Assembly: GCF_002760245.1 (NCBI RefSeq)
Contig: NZ_ASCA01000043.1
Location: forward strand, 1-64,000
Source of the DNA: Streptococcus suis YS161
Lineage (GTDB): Bacteria > Bacillota > Bacilli > Lactobacillales > Streptococcaceae
Length of the DNA stretch: 64,000 nucleotides
Direction of reading: 5' to 3'
The notes under the pieces were generated by a model, which worked only from the letters and a program-made list of their open reading frames with translations, did no database searches and had not been told where the DNA came from. Numbering within the stretch: the stretch's first letter is position 1; the number at the start of each line of letters is the position of its first letter. Positions 24,576 to 33,551 of this stretch are shown piece by piece. Made by a program: the position numbers and the translations under genes.

Positions 24576-25193
24576 ATGGGTTGGTGGAAGGACACCATTG
24601 AGATTGTAAAAGAAAAAGATCCGGCAGCACGGACGACCTTGGAAGTTCTTTTGACTTACCCAGGTGTCAAGGCCTTGGCTGCCCACCGCCTGTCCCACTG
24701 GATGTGGAAAAAAGGCTTTAAATTACTGGCTCGGATGCACAGCCAATTTTGGCGTTTTTGGACTAATATTGAAATTCATCCAGGCGCCGAGATTGCTTCG
24801 GGGGTTTTCATTGACCACGGAGCTGGTTTGGTTATTGGTGAGACGGCTATTATTGAGTCTGGTGTCATGCTTTACCACGGCGTAACGCTTGGTGGTACGG
24901 GTAAGGATACGGGCAAACGCCATCCGACCGTGCGAAAAGGGGCTCTGGTTTCTGCCCACGCCCAAGTCATTGGTCCTATTGAAATTGGAGAAAATGCTAA
25001 AGTGGGTGCAGCTGCCGTTGTCCTAGCCGATGTTCCAGCGGATGTGACAGTGGTCGGTATGCCAGCTAAAATTGTCCGTGTACACGGTCAAAAAGATGAA
25101 AAGGTCATTCATGACATGGAAGATGGTCGTGAGCACTACACGACTAAGCTTGCGGAATTACGAGAAGCCAGCCACCGTTCGTCGCATTTGTAG
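24576..25193 (+). CDS. cysE: Serine O-acetyltransferase
   Basis: The left-handed beta-helix hexapeptide repeats and catalytic segment are clear: IEIHPGAEIASGVFIDHGAG, then TLGGTGKDTGKRHPTV, and VGAAAVVLADVPADVTVVG. The enzyme makes O-acetylserine from serine and acetyl-CoA, the first step of cysteine synthesis. The 205-aa length is typical of the short Firmicutes form. ATG 24576 follows AAGGAG by 6 nt. It sits in a conserved streptococcal run with pnp, a nucleoside phosphorylase and cysS, linking cysteine supply to cysteinyl-tRNA formation. Confidence 0.94.
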   Translation: MGWWKDTIEIVKEKDPAARTTLEVLLTYPGVKALAAHRLSHWMWKKGFKLLARMHSQFWRFWTNIEIHPGAEIASGVFIDHGAGLVIGETAIIESGVMLYHGVTLGGTGKDTGKRHPTVRKGALVSAHAQVIGPIEIGENAKVGAAAVVLADVPADVTVVGMPAKIVRVHGQKDEKVIHDMEDGREHYTTKLAELREASHRSSHL

Positions 25194-25248
25194 GAAAGCC
25201 ACATATGGTAAGTCCTATGTGAGTTAGCTATAGAGAGGAAAAATAAGC

Positions 25249-26109
25249 ATGATAATAGCCACTAATGTCCTAAATTCCCAGCAGTTATCTGCAGCAAAAA
25301 CTCTGATAAGCACTGTACAATCCCATGACGGAACCTATCGTGACCCTTACCTGTCAAATATGCTCAACTTTGACCCTGAAATGCCAGCTTTTTTCTTGGC
25401 TTATCAAGGCGAACAGTTGGTGGGGCTCTTGACTGTGTATGCCGATGATGAGGATGTAGAACTTGCAATTCTCGTACACCCAGACTACCGCAGACAGGGT
25501 CTGGCACGCAAGCTCTATGATTGCTACCAGACGGAGACGGCAAACTATCCTATCGCTAGTGTGACCTTTCAGACCGAACGTGTCTTTCTTGACAAGCACC
25601 CAGACCTTGCGACAGCATGGAACTTGGTAGAAGATACGGATACTGAGACATGGCTGGGACGTGAGCGAGAGTCTTATCAGTTCTCACAACAGGCTGAACT
25701 CACAGTAAGTTTGGCACAGGCTCACCATGCAGACAGTATTGCACACTGTAAGGCTGCGGCATTCGGTAACGACTATGAGGTGGCGCTCCGCTACGTGCGT
25801 GAAGCCATTGCGGATGCGGATAGTTTACTTTATCTTTTGGAACATAGCGGAGCGGTTATCGGTTCTTGCACAGTAGATATCTCGACCGATGATAACTACC
25901 TTTACGGTTTAGCTATCGCACCAGACCAGCAACAAAAAGGTTACGGCACTTACTTAGTCAAAGCTGTCATTAATGACCTTATCAGGAAAAACGACAAACC
26001 TTTTCAAATCGCCGTCGAAGATGACAACCTCATCGCTAAGCGGCTGTATGAAACTATCGGTTTTACCAAGCAGACACAAGTGGTCTACTTGGACCCGAAA
26101 GAAGGTTGA
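25249..26109 (+). CDS. Tandem GNAT N-acetyltransferase
   Basis: Two GNAT folds lie in tandem: the first around residues 40-110, with the acetyl-CoA loop HPDYRRQGLARKLYD; the second around 160-280, with LAIAPDQQQKGYGTYLV and ALYETIGF-like KRLYETIGF. The substrate is unknown. The ATG follows AGAGAGGAAA. It overlaps nothing but is followed at 1 nt by the nucleoside phosphorylase gene, and the group is found between cysE and cysS in related streptococci. Confidence 0.85.
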   Translation: MIIATNVLNSQQLSAAKTLISTVQSHDGTYRDPYLSNMLNFDPEMPAFFLAYQGEQLVGLLTVYADDEDVELAILVHPDYRRQGLARKLYDCYQTETANYPIASVTFQTERVFLDKHPDLATAWNLVEDTDTETWLGRERESYQFSQQAELTVSLAQAHHADSIAHCKAAAFGNDYEVALRYVREAIADADSLLYLLEHSGAVIGSCTVDISTDDNYLYGLAIAPDQQQKGYGTYLVKAVINDLIRKNDKPFQIAVEDDNLIAKRLYETIGFTKQTQVVYLDPKEG

Positions 26110-26110
26110 C

Positions 26111-26884
26111 ATGCTATTAGAAGAATTTGAAAATACCTCTGCAGTCATTGAACCGACGGACAAGGCTATTCGTGGTGGCGGAGAGGTATGTGAGACCATG
26201 ATTTTCTCCTTCAATGGAGAAATCGTAGATCGTGTCCATCAGCTACCTGAGAGTAGGGAAGGAGGTCATCTTCAGACGTTAAATGGTCGTCATCCTTGGT
26301 ATATTTTGGAAAGAGATGGGGTGCGGGTTGCGGTCATGTTGGCTGTTATCGGTGCTCCCATGGCAGTTGGTCACTTGGAGGAACTGAAAGCCTGTGGGTT
26401 TGAGAACTTTATCGTTCTTGGTTCCTGCGGTGTTTTGGATAAGTCGCTTGCTGCGGATAAGATCATCCTTCCTAGCTCTGCTCTTCGGGACGAGGGAACT
26501 AGTTACCACTACGCCCCAGCTAGCGAGGAAATCAGCTATGACCCTGCTCTGCTATTAACCATGGAAAAGGCCTTGGACCAAGCGGGAATCGAACACGTGC
26601 GGGCCAAGACCTGGACCACGGATGCTTTCTTTCGGGAAACAGCTGCCAAGGTCAAGCGTCGCCTAGCCACTGGTGCCATGGTGGTCGATATGGAAGCTTC
26701 TGCTATCATGGCTTGGGCCAATTATCGTCAGGCCAAGGTCTATCAATTTTTCTACACGGCAGACTATGTGGACCACCACAAGAACGAGTGGGATACCCGT
26801 CGGGAAGAACGAACGGCTGACAGTATGACCTTCTTTGAGGTAGCCATGGCGATTGCAAGAACATTAGAAAGTACAACATGTTAA
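26111..26884 (+). CDS. Nucleoside phosphorylase family protein
   Basis: The PNP/UDP phosphorylase fold is seen: GAPMAVGHLEEL, VLGSCGVLD (phosphate and base site) and the conserved VVDMEASAIMAWA with the purine-contacting glutamate. About 257 aa, close to the uridine phosphorylase group. It cleaves a nucleoside with phosphate to base and ribose-1-phosphate; specificity cannot be told. I start at ATG 26111, right after the GNAT stop; a longer frame exists but would overlap the GNAT gene by 137 nt. Its stop overlaps the next small gene. Confidence 0.85.
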   Translation: MLLEEFENTSAVIEPTDKAIRGGGEVCETMIFSFNGEIVDRVHQLPESREGGHLQTLNGRHPWYILERDGVRVAVMLAVIGAPMAVGHLEELKACGFENFIVLGSCGVLDKSLAADKIILPSSALRDEGTSYHYAPASEEISYDPALLLTMEKALDQAGIEHVRAKTWTTDAFFRETAAKVKRRLATGAMVVDMEASAIMAWANYRQAKVYQFFYTADYVDHHKNEWDTRREERTADSMTFFEVAMAIARTLESTTC

Positions 26885-27063
26885 AAAAATTAGTAAGACA
26901 AAACTGGCCTTATGTGTTGACCGCCATTGCTGGGACAATCATGTTTATCCTTAAATTCTCCCAAGGAAGCTGGCAGGTAGGGATGATTTGGTTGGCCGCG
27001 ACAGCTTATTGGCTAGTAAAATTATATCAAAAGTATCAAGTCCTAAAGAATACTCAGAAGTAA
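26878..27063 (+). CDS. Small membrane protein, 61 aa
   Basis: Two hydrophobic segments (about 11-28, YVLTAIAGTIMFILKF; and 33-49, VGMIWLAATAYWLVKLY) joined by a short loop, with basic ends. The start overlaps the phosphorylase stop by 7 nt. It lies 10 nt before cysS. The family has no known function. Confidence 0.7.
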   Translation: MLKKLVRQNWPYVLTAIAGTIMFILKFSQGSWQVGMIWLAATAYWLVKLYQKYQVLKNTQK

Positions 27064-27073
27064 TGGAGAAACT

Positions 27074-28417
27074 ATGATTAAAATTTACGATACCATGACT
27101 CGCAGTTTGCGTGACTTTGTGCCCTTGGAAGAGGGTAAGGTCAAGATGTATGTTTGCGGTCCGACGGTTTACAACTATATTCATATCGGAAATGCTCGGA
27201 GTGTGGTGGCTTTTGATACTATCCGCCGCTACTTCGAATACCGTGGCTTTGATGTAGCCTACATTTCTAACTTTACGGATGTGGATGACAAGATTATCAA
27301 AGCTGCTAATGAAGCTGGCATGACAACCAAAGAACTGTCTGATAAGTTTATCGCAGCCTTCAAGGAAGATGTGGCAAAGTTAGGTGTCAAACCAGCTACC
27401 AAAAACCCTCGGGTTATCGACTATATGGCTGAGATTATTGATTTTGTGCAGGTCTTGATTGACAAGGGTTACGCCTATGAAGCTTCTGGTGATGTTTATT
27501 TCCGTGTGGAAAAGGCAGAAAACTATGCTCGTTTGGCCAACAAAACCCTGTCTGACTTAGAAGCTGGGGCTTCTGGTCGTGTTGAGGGAGAAGGTCAATT
27601 GAAGGAGCATCCTTTCGACTTTGCCCTGTGGAAAACTGCCAAGCCAGGCGAAGTTTCTTGGGACAGTCCTTGGGGAGCAGGTCGTCCAGGTTGGCATATC
27701 GAGTGTTCGGTTATGGCGACAGAGATTTTGGGAGATACCATTGATATTCACGGTGGTGGTGCGGACTTGGAATTCCCTCATCATACCAATGAAATCGCCC
27801 AGTCTGAGTGCAAAACAGATCAGACCTTTGCGAATTACTGGATGCACAATGCCATGCTCAATATCAATGATGAGAAGATGTCCAAGTCCTTGGGCAATTT
27901 CCTGACAGCCCATGATATGCTGGAGAAAATTGACGGTCAGGTCTTGCGATTCTTCCTATCTACCCAGCACTACCGCCGTCCACTCAACTACACTGAGAAG
28001 GCTATTTCGGATGCGGAAATCAATCTCAAATATCTGAAAAACACTTATACACAACCTGTGCAAAACTCTGTGGATAAGTCAGGTCTTGCAGTGCATTTGG
28101 CAGCCTTTGAAGCGGCAATGGATGATGATTTCAATGCGGCAAATGGGATTACGGCTATCTTTGACTTTGCCAAATGGATCAACTCAGGTAACTACGATGA
28201 AACTGTAAAAGAAGCCTTTGGCAACATGCTGCAAGTGTTCGGCATCGTCTTTGAAGAGGAAGTCTTGGACAGTGAGATTGAAGCCTTGATAGCAGAACGT
28301 CAAGCAGCTCGTGCCAACCGAGATTTTGCGACGGCTGACCGCATTCGTGATGAATTGGCAGCCCAAGGCATCAAGCTCTTGGATACCAAGGATGGTGTGA
28401 GGTGGACACGTGACTAA
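27074..28417 (+). CDS. cysS: Cysteinyl-tRNA synthetase
   Basis: Class I synthetase with the HIGH-type motif HIGN in YIHIGNARSVV, the zinc-ligand cysteine in YVCGPTVYN, WHIECSVMA, and the KMSKS loop in DEKMSKSLGNF. 447 aa, normal length. It charges tRNA-Cys with cysteine. ATG follows TGGAGAAAC. It overlaps mrnC by 8 nt, the usual Firmicutes coupling. Confidence 0.97.
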   Translation: MIKIYDTMTRSLRDFVPLEEGKVKMYVCGPTVYNYIHIGNARSVVAFDTIRRYFEYRGFDVAYISNFTDVDDKIIKAANEAGMTTKELSDKFIAAFKEDVAKLGVKPATKNPRVIDYMAEIIDFVQVLIDKGYAYEASGDVYFRVEKAENYARLANKTLSDLEAGASGRVEGEGQLKEHPFDFALWKTAKPGEVSWDSPWGAGRPGWHIECSVMATEILGDTIDIHGGGADLEFPHHTNEIAQSECKTDQTFANYWMHNAMLNINDEKMSKSLGNFLTAHDMLEKIDGQVLRFFLSTQHYRRPLNYTEKAISDAEINLKYLKNTYTQPVQNSVDKSGLAVHLAAFEAAMDDDFNAANGITAIFDFAKWINSGNYDETVKEAFGNMLQVFGIVFEEEVLDSEIEALIAERQAARANRDFATADRIRDELAAQGIKLLDTKDGVRWTRD

Positions 28418-28808
28418 GGCAGTAGATGTCAATCTCATCAATGGAATTGCCCTGGCTTTTGAAGGGGATGCTGTTTATTCCATGTATATCAGACGGCACT
28501 TGATTTTCAAGGGGCTGACCAAGCCCAACAAACTGCACGGCGAGGCTAACAAATACGTCTCTGCCAAGGCTCAGGCAAGCCTAATCTCAGCCCTCTTAGA
28601 AGCTCAGCTATTGACCGAAAAAGAGGAAGAAATCTACAAGCGGGGAAGGAATAGCCATAGCCACACCAAGGCCAAGAATGCGGATGTGGTCACCTATCGA
28701 ATGTCCACAGGCTTTGAGGCCGTCTTGGGCTATCTGCACATGACCGAGCAAATCGAACGCTTGGAGGAGCTGGTGGGCTGGTGTATTGACAAAATAGAAA
28801 GGGGATAA
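28410..28808 (+). CDS. mrnC: Mini-ribonuclease 3
   Basis: 132 aa: a single RNase III catalytic domain with no dsRNA-binding domain. Key acidic motif FEGDAVYSMYIRRHL and the second site GRNSHSHTKAKNADVVTYR match MrnC, which matures 23S rRNA. GTG start at 28410, inside the end of cysS. Confidence 0.95.
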   Translation: MTKAVDVNLINGIALAFEGDAVYSMYIRRHLIFKGLTKPNKLHGEANKYVSAKAQASLISALLEAQLLTEKEEEIYKRGRNSHSHTKAKNADVVTYRMSTGFEAVLGYLHMTEQIERLEELVGWCIDKIERG

Positions 28809-28809
28809 G

Positions 28810-29664
28810 ATGAACGAGAAGGAACTTGCAGGTTGGTTTCCGCAGGCAAAGTTGTCACAAGTAGAGGGCGAATGCTCACTTCAATTGGGCGACGGATCTT
28901 ATCTGGACTTGTCTGATGCAGACTTGACGGATCGGGAAGGCTACCTTTTGTCCTTGCTATCTCATCCTCGAAAGCAGGTCCAGTCAAGTCCCTGGCAGTC
29001 CTATCTACAAGGTCAGGGAAGGCTACCTCAGACAGTTGAAGCCATTCAATTTATCCATATCCACCTTTGGTCGCAAAAAGAAGCCCAGCTGGACGCTTGG
29101 CAGGCTATGATGACTGACCTCTTGTCCAGTCAACTGGCTCAGGTACAGCTGACGCCTCAAGATTATCTTATTGTATTGGAGCAGGGCACCTGGATGGATC
29201 ATCAGACCGTTTTGCAGGACACCCTATCGGCCTTGGAGTTTGACTTTGGCTTGCGGTTGACCATCTTTGTTGGGCAGGTCTGGCCCAAACATATCTCAGC
29301 CCACTGGCCTCGACTCTATCAAGCAGAAGCCCAACTCTTTGCTCACTGGCGGGCACGCTACCAGCAGTCAACCGTCCTCTCCTTTGGTCAACTTTTTCTT
29401 TGGGGACAAGGCAGAGCAGGCTTGGAGCTCGGTCTAGTTAAAGCCAGTATGCTAGAGCTGATAGATCAGCAAGATATGCAGGCTATCATTCTAGCCCTAT
29501 GGGCAGAAGGAGCTGTGGTTACCAAGGCAGCTCAAGTCCTCTATATCCACCGCAATACCCTCCAATACCGTTTGGAAAAGTGGCAGGATTTGACGGGACT
29601 CCAATTAAAAGACCTGACTGACCTGAGTTTTTGTTATCAGGTATTATTAGATAGACAATTTTGA
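28810..29664 (+). CDS. PucR/CdaR-type HTH regulator
   Basis: The C-terminal 55 residues form a PucR-type HTH_30 domain (VVTKAAQVLYIHRNTLQYRL) as in CdaR sugar-diacid regulators. The first 200 residues are a poorly conserved sensor-like region. 284 aa. The ATG begins one base after mrnC ends. In streptococci a similar gene commonly precedes msmK, so regulation of carbohydrate uptake is plausible; the ligand is unknown. Confidence 0.75.
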   Translation: MNEKELAGWFPQAKLSQVEGECSLQLGDGSYLDLSDADLTDREGYLLSLLSHPRKQVQSSPWQSYLQGQGRLPQTVEAIQFIHIHLWSQKEAQLDAWQAMMTDLLSSQLAQVQLTPQDYLIVLEQGTWMDHQTVLQDTLSALEFDFGLRLTIFVGQVWPKHISAHWPRLYQAEAQLFAHWRARYQQSTVLSFGQLFLWGQGRAGLELGLVKASMLELIDQQDMQAIILALWAEGAVVTKAAQVLYIHRNTLQYRLEKWQDLTGLQLKDLTDLSFCYQVLLDRQF

Positions 29665-29722
29665 TATTTTGTGCAACCTGCACAGAATATCTTTTTTCTT
29701 TTGGTCAACTTGACATAGGAAA

Positions 29723-29736
29723 ATAAAGCGTTTTCA
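29723..29736. promoter_or_regulatory. cre site upstream of msmK
   Basis: On the minus strand TGAAAACGCTTTAT fits the CcpA cre consensus TGNAANCGNWNNCW except at one position near the end. It lies about 40 nt before the msmK start, next to a TTGACA (29710-29715), so CcpA-mediated glucose control is likely. Confidence 0.65.
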
Positions 29737-29773
29737 TTTACAATAAAACTATCAAAGAAAGTGAGGCTTGAAC

Positions 29774-30904
29774 ATGGTTCAACTTAATTTAAAAAATATT
29801 TATAAAAAATATCCAAATAGCGAGCATTATTCCGTTGAAAACTTTAATCTAGATATTAAAGATAAAGAGTTTATTGTTTTCGTAGGTCCTTCAGGATGCG
29901 GTAAATCAACTACTCTTCGTATGATTGCCGGATTGGAAGATATTACAGAAGGTGAAGCTTACATCGACGGCGTGTTGATGAACGATGTGGCACCAAAAGA
30001 CCGTGACATTGCCATGGTATTCCAGAACTATGCCCTTTACCCACACATGACTGTATTTGACAACATGGCTTTCGGTTTGAAATTGCGTAAATACAGCAAG
30101 GATGAAATCAAAAAACGTGTAGAAGAAGCAGCACAAGTTCTAGGTTTGACTGAATTCTTGCAACGTAAACCTGCTGACCTTTCTGGTGGTCAACGCCAAC
30201 GTGTTGCCATGGGTCGTGCCATTGTCCGTGATGCCAAAGTATTCCTGATGGATGAGCCTTTGTCAAACTTGGATGCCAAATTGCGTGTATCCATGCGTAC
30301 AGAGATTGCTAAAATCCACCGTCGTATTGGTGCAACAACGATCTACGTAACGCACGACCAAACAGAAGCCATGACCTTGGCTGACCGTATTGTTATCATG
30401 TCTGCGACTAAGAATGAAGCAGGTACAGGTACAATCGGTCGTATAGAACAAATTGGTAGCCCAGAAGAGCTTTACAATAAACCTGTAAACAAATTTGTTG
30501 CCAGCTTCATCGGTAGCCCTGCAATGAACTTCTTTACAGTGACTCTTCAAGAGGGTGTGCTTGTTGGAGATGGTTTCAAAGTAGATCTTCCAGAAGGTCG
30601 TCGCAAGCATTTGGAAGAAAAAGGCTACAATGGCAAGAGCTTCACACTTGGTATCCGTCCAGAAGACATCAAAGCTTCTCAGTTGGAATTGGACACTTAT
30701 CCAAGTTCAATTATCGAAGCGGAAGTAGTTGTGTCTGAACTTCTCGGTGCAGAAACTATGCTTTACTCTAAAGTGGGTAGCACAGAGTTTGTATCTCGTG
30801 TCGATGCACGTGACTACCACAACCCAGGTGATAAAGTTCGCTTGACCTTCAACCTCAATAAAGCTCATTTCTTCGATGATGAAACAAGCAAGGCGATTGT
30901 CTAA
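29774..30904 (+). CDS. msmK: Multiple sugar ABC transporter ATPase MsmK
   Basis: UgpC/MalK-type ATPase of 376 aa: Walker A GPSGCGKST, Q-loop FQNYALYPHM, signature LSGGQRQR, Walker B VFLMDEPLSNLD, H-loop THDQTEAM, and a C-terminal OB/TOBE regulatory domain. In streptococci this single ATPase energises several sugar importers (raffinose, maltodextrin, sialic acid), which explains why no permease genes adjoin it. ATG 29774 follows GTGAGG; TTG 29768 is in frame but less likely. Confidence 0.93.
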   Translation: MVQLNLKNIYKKYPNSEHYSVENFNLDIKDKEFIVFVGPSGCGKSTTLRMIAGLEDITEGEAYIDGVLMNDVAPKDRDIAMVFQNYALYPHMTVFDNMAFGLKLRKYSKDEIKKRVEEAAQVLGLTEFLQRKPADLSGGQRQRVAMGRAIVRDAKVFLMDEPLSNLDAKLRVSMRTEIAKIHRRIGATTIYVTHDQTEAMTLADRIVIMSATKNEAGTGTIGRIEQIGSPEELYNKPVNKFVASFIGSPAMNFFTVTLQEGVLVGDGFKVDLPEGRRKHLEEKGYNGKSFTLGIRPEDIKASQLELDTYPSSIIEAEVVVSELLGAETMLYSKVGSTEFVSRVDARDYHNPGDKVRLTFNLNKAHFFDDETSKAIV

Positions 30905-30931
30905 CCTTTCTAAAATCGTTCATAAAACACC

Positions 30932-30963
30932 TGACCGCTAGATGAAAATCTGGCGGTTTTTTG
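30932..30963 (+). terminator. Terminator of msmK
   Basis: ACCGCTAGAT-GAAA-ATCTGGCGGT, a 10-bp stem with one G-U pair, followed by TTTTT. Confidence 0.9.
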
Positions 30964-31019
30964 GGGTTGAGAACGCATGAATACTTGATTTTTTTTATTA
31001 AATTCTATATAATAAATAT

Positions 31020-31033
31020 AGAAAACGCTTACA
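31020..31033. promoter_or_regulatory. cre-like site before small membrane protein
   Basis: AGAAAACGCTTACA differs from the cre consensus at one position. It lies between the -10 region (TATAAT near 31008) and the AGGAGG ribosome binding site. Confidence 0.45.
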
Positions 31034-31043
31034 GGAGGTTCCT

Positions 31044-31262
31044 ATGAAGACACTATTGAAAAAAATTCGTATAACGGCTCTTTATATTTTGCTTTATAAT
31101 CTCATTTTAATCCTCTCCATTTGGCTAGGAAAGGTATCTTCCAAGGAAGAATTTATGATTGCAGTTGCAGGGAATGCGGTCATGATGGGCCTATCTTTCG
31201 TGCACTTGCACAACCAAGTATCAGATGAATTTCATGGAAAAGTAGAAGAACCGTCGGCTTAA
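31044..31262 (+). CDS. Small membrane protein, 72 aa
   Basis: One strong hydrophobic helix (about 11-28, ALYILLYNLILILSIWLG) and a second weaker one (about 37-52). The ATG follows AGGAGGTTCCT. A cre-like element in the leader suggests catabolite control. No family recognised. Confidence 0.65.
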   Translation: MKTLLKKIRITALYILLYNLILILSIWLGKVSSKEEFMIAVAGNAVMMGLSFVHLHNQVSDEFHGKVEEPSA

Positions 31263-31278
31263 ACTGACGGTTCTTGGT
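31246..31278. terminator. Bidirectional terminator holding both stop codons
   Basis: AGAACCGTC ... GACGGTTCT forms a 9-bp stem. The converging genes ending at 31262 (+) and 31259 (-) both have their stop codons inside the loop (GGCTTAAACT), and T-rich or A-rich tails lie on both sides. Confidence 0.75.
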
Positions 31279-32227
31279 CTTTATAGACTTCATAAAAATC
31301 AACCTTGAGGCGAATAAAGGCCTCCATATCATGCAGGAGTTGGAAGAGGGTGGCCCGAGTTTCAAATTCTTCCCTGGTTTGCGGCAGAGGTCGCTCGCGG
31401 AAGGTGGCATGGAAGAGTTCGATGTCCAGGAGCAGTTCTTTGGCAGAATTTTCTCGGCTTAGTTGCTGGGCTGTTCGTTCGAAGAGGCTGGACAGGATGA
31501 CATTTTCTCTGCCTTCCAGTAAACATTTGTTGATATTTCCTGCCATGGTCCGCAGGATTTTGTTTTGTGCGGCCCGCATTTCAAAGTAATGTACCTGGTA
31601 ATTGGTCTGCTGGAAGAGCTGGTTGTGGCGGTCTAGGTAGACGACTTTCAGGGCCTCATCCAAGGTCTGATCCAACTGCGTAATCAATTCTGCCTCGTTT
31701 CGTCCGTCGCCGTTAAGCAGAAAGGCTTCAAAGCGAAGCAGAATCTGCTTGAGTAGGTCTTCGACTTGGTCGTGGTAGGCCTGTATTTTCTTTTCTTGCG
31801 AGGGCATATAGAGGTTAAAAAAGAGTGCCAGTCCTGCCCCAATCAGAAAAAGCGCCAGCTCATTTCCCAAAAAAATCAGCGAAATATCCTGCTCTAGCAA
31901 GAGATGGGTGACGAGGACAGTCGAGGGGGCGATGCCAGCCTCCCAGTTGAAACGGTAGGCCAGAGGGACGTAGAGTGCCAGGTAGATGCCCAGGGTCCAG
32001 ATGCCAAAGCCGAAGAGGGCGAAGGTTAGGACAGCGATGGTCAGGGCCAGGAGGGTGGAAAAGAGGCGGTTGCGGGCCATTTTGAAGCTGGACATGCGGG
32101 TATCGAGGACGCTGAGAATGGCGATGATGCCGGCAGCTGTCGCATAGGACAAACCCAGGGCGGTCGCTAGGTAGATAGCTAGAACGGTGGCAAATATCAG
32201 TTTAATCGTTCGGAGGGAGAGGGACAT
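31259..32227 (-). CDS. FUSC/aromatic acid exporter family membrane protein
   Basis: Five to six N-terminal transmembrane helices (about 1-140, starting SLRTIKLIFATVLAIYLA) precede a cytoplasmic helical domain of about 180 residues, the layout of the ArAE_1/FUSC-like family found in Firmicutes. The start is the ATG at 32227, behind AAAGGAGC, not the longer frame reaching 32314. Substrate unknown. It is monocistronic, convergent with the 72-aa gene. Confidence 0.75.
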   Translation of the reverse strand: MSLSLRTIKLIFATVLAIYLATALGLSYATAAGIIAILSVLDTRMSSFKMARNRLFSTLLALTIAVLTFALFGFGIWTLGIYLALYVPLAYRFNWEAGIAPSTVLVTHLLLEQDISLIFLGNELALFLIGAGLALFFNLYMPSQEKKIQAYHDQVEDLLKQILLRFEAFLLNGDGRNEAELITQLDQTLDEALKVVYLDRHNQLFQQTNYQVHYFEMRAAQNKILRTMAGNINKCLLEGRENVILSSLFERTAQQLSRENSAKELLLDIELFHATFRERPLPQTREEFETRATLFQLLHDMEAFIRLKVDFYEVYKDQEPSV

Positions 32228-32297
32228 GGGGGCTCCTTTGGTTTTAGTCTTCTTTTTATTGTACCATAAAACCCTCCTAAGGTTAGGAGGGTTGAAT

Positions 32298-32687
32298 TTA
32301 TGCAAACAAAGCAATAATACCGACTACCAAATAGCAGACTAGTTTGTAGCTTTCGTTGATGAGGATGAGGTTGATAGGACGTTGCTCAAAGACGTAGTTT
32401 TTCAATGAAGCAAGGACCGCAATTACGCCCATGCCACCAGCTGCGTGAAGTGGTGAAACACCGAGGGTCTTGATGAAGAAAATAGTAATGATAGCAGTCA
32501 GCACTTCAATGATAAGGGAAATCACCATTTCCTTCTGGCCATTTTTTCCAGCCTGACGATCTGCTTCTACCTTAGCCATGTCAATGCCTGAAGCCTTGAT
32601 CCAAGCATCGCGGAAAATCATGCCATACCACAAACCACCAATAGCAAAGGCAATCAGCCCCGCCACAATTCCAAAAATAAGTGTCAT
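32298..32687 (-). CDS. DUF1761 membrane protein
   Basis: 129 aa with four hydrophobic segments and the family start IVAGLIAFAIGGLWYGMIF followed by WIKASGI. ATG 32687 follows AAAAGGAGAATGT. Function of DUF1761 is unknown. Confidence 0.75.
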   Translation of the reverse strand: MTLIFGIVAGLIAFAIGGLWYGMIFRDAWIKASGIDMAKVEADRQAGKNGQKEMVISLIIEVLTAIITIFFIKTLGVSPLHAAGGMGVIAVLASLKNYVFEQRPINLILINESYKLVCYLVVGIIALFA

Positions 32688-32822
32688 ACATTCTCCTTTT
32701 TGTGTCCGCTTATACGGACAAATAATAGGCATAAGAATAACATATATTGGTAAGGAGGTCAAGTTTTTCAGCTGTGATATAGTGAGTGCCTATTTTCAGT
32801 CAACCTATGCTATAATACTCTT

Positions 32823-33551
32823 ATGGAACAAAATGATATTGTATATGGCGTACATGCTGTGGTGGAGAGTTTGGAGGCCAACACTGGCAACAAACTCTAC
32901 ATTCAGGACGATTTACGCGGAAAAAATGTAGAAAAAATCAAGGCACTGGCGGCAGAGAAGAAGGTATCGATTTCTTGGACGCCCAAAAAGACCCTGTCCG
33001 ACATGACAGACGGTGCTGTTCACCAAGGATTTGTCCTGCGGGTCTCTGAGTTCGCCTATGCGGACCTATCGGTGATTTTGGAAAAGGCAGAGCAGGAAGA
33101 TAATCCTCTCATTCTCATCTTGGACGGTCTGACAGACCCCCACAACTTCGGCTCGATTTTACGAACCGCAGATGCCACTCAGGTGGCGGGCATCATCATT
33201 CCCAAGCACCGAGCAGTTGGCGTGACGCCCGTTGTGGCTAAGACTTCCACAGGTGCGGTGGCCCATGTCCCAATCGCTCGAGTGACCAATCTCAGCCAGA
33301 CCCTTGATAAGCTCAAGGAGGCAGGTTTCTGGGTATTTGGTACCGATATGAACGGAACCCCAAGCCACAAGTGGAATACGGCTGGCAAGCTAGCCCTTAT
33401 TATCGGCAACGAAGGCAAGGGCATCTCCAGCAATATCAAAAAGCAGGTGGATGAGATGATTACCATTCCTATGAAGGGCCATGTCCAATCTCTCAACGCC
33501 AGCGTAGCAGCAGCTGTGCTGATGTACGAAGTATTTCGGAAGAAAATCTAA
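32823..33551 (+). CDS. rlmB: 23S rRNA 2'-O-methyltransferase RlmB (TrmH family)
   Basis: An N-terminal substrate-binding domain (YGVHAVVESLEA) and a SPOUT domain with LDGLTDPHNFGSILRTAD, LIIGNEGKGIS and the knot end LNASVAAAVLMYE. 242 aa. It methylates a 23S rRNA G residue with S-adenosylmethionine. ATG 32823 has no strong ribosome binding site. It directly abuts the next gene (stop then ATG), a conserved pair in Firmicutes. Confidence 0.92.
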   Translation: MEQNDIVYGVHAVVESLEANTGNKLYIQDDLRGKNVEKIKALAAEKKVSISWTPKKTLSDMTDGAVHQGFVLRVSEFAYADLSVILEKAEQEDNPLILILDGLTDPHNFGSILRTADATQVAGIIIPKHRAVGVTPVVAKTSTGAVAHVPIARVTNLSQTLDKLKEAGFWVFGTDMNGTPSHKWNTAGKLALIIGNEGKGISSNIKKQVDEMITIPMKGHVQSLNASVAAAVLMYEVFRKKI

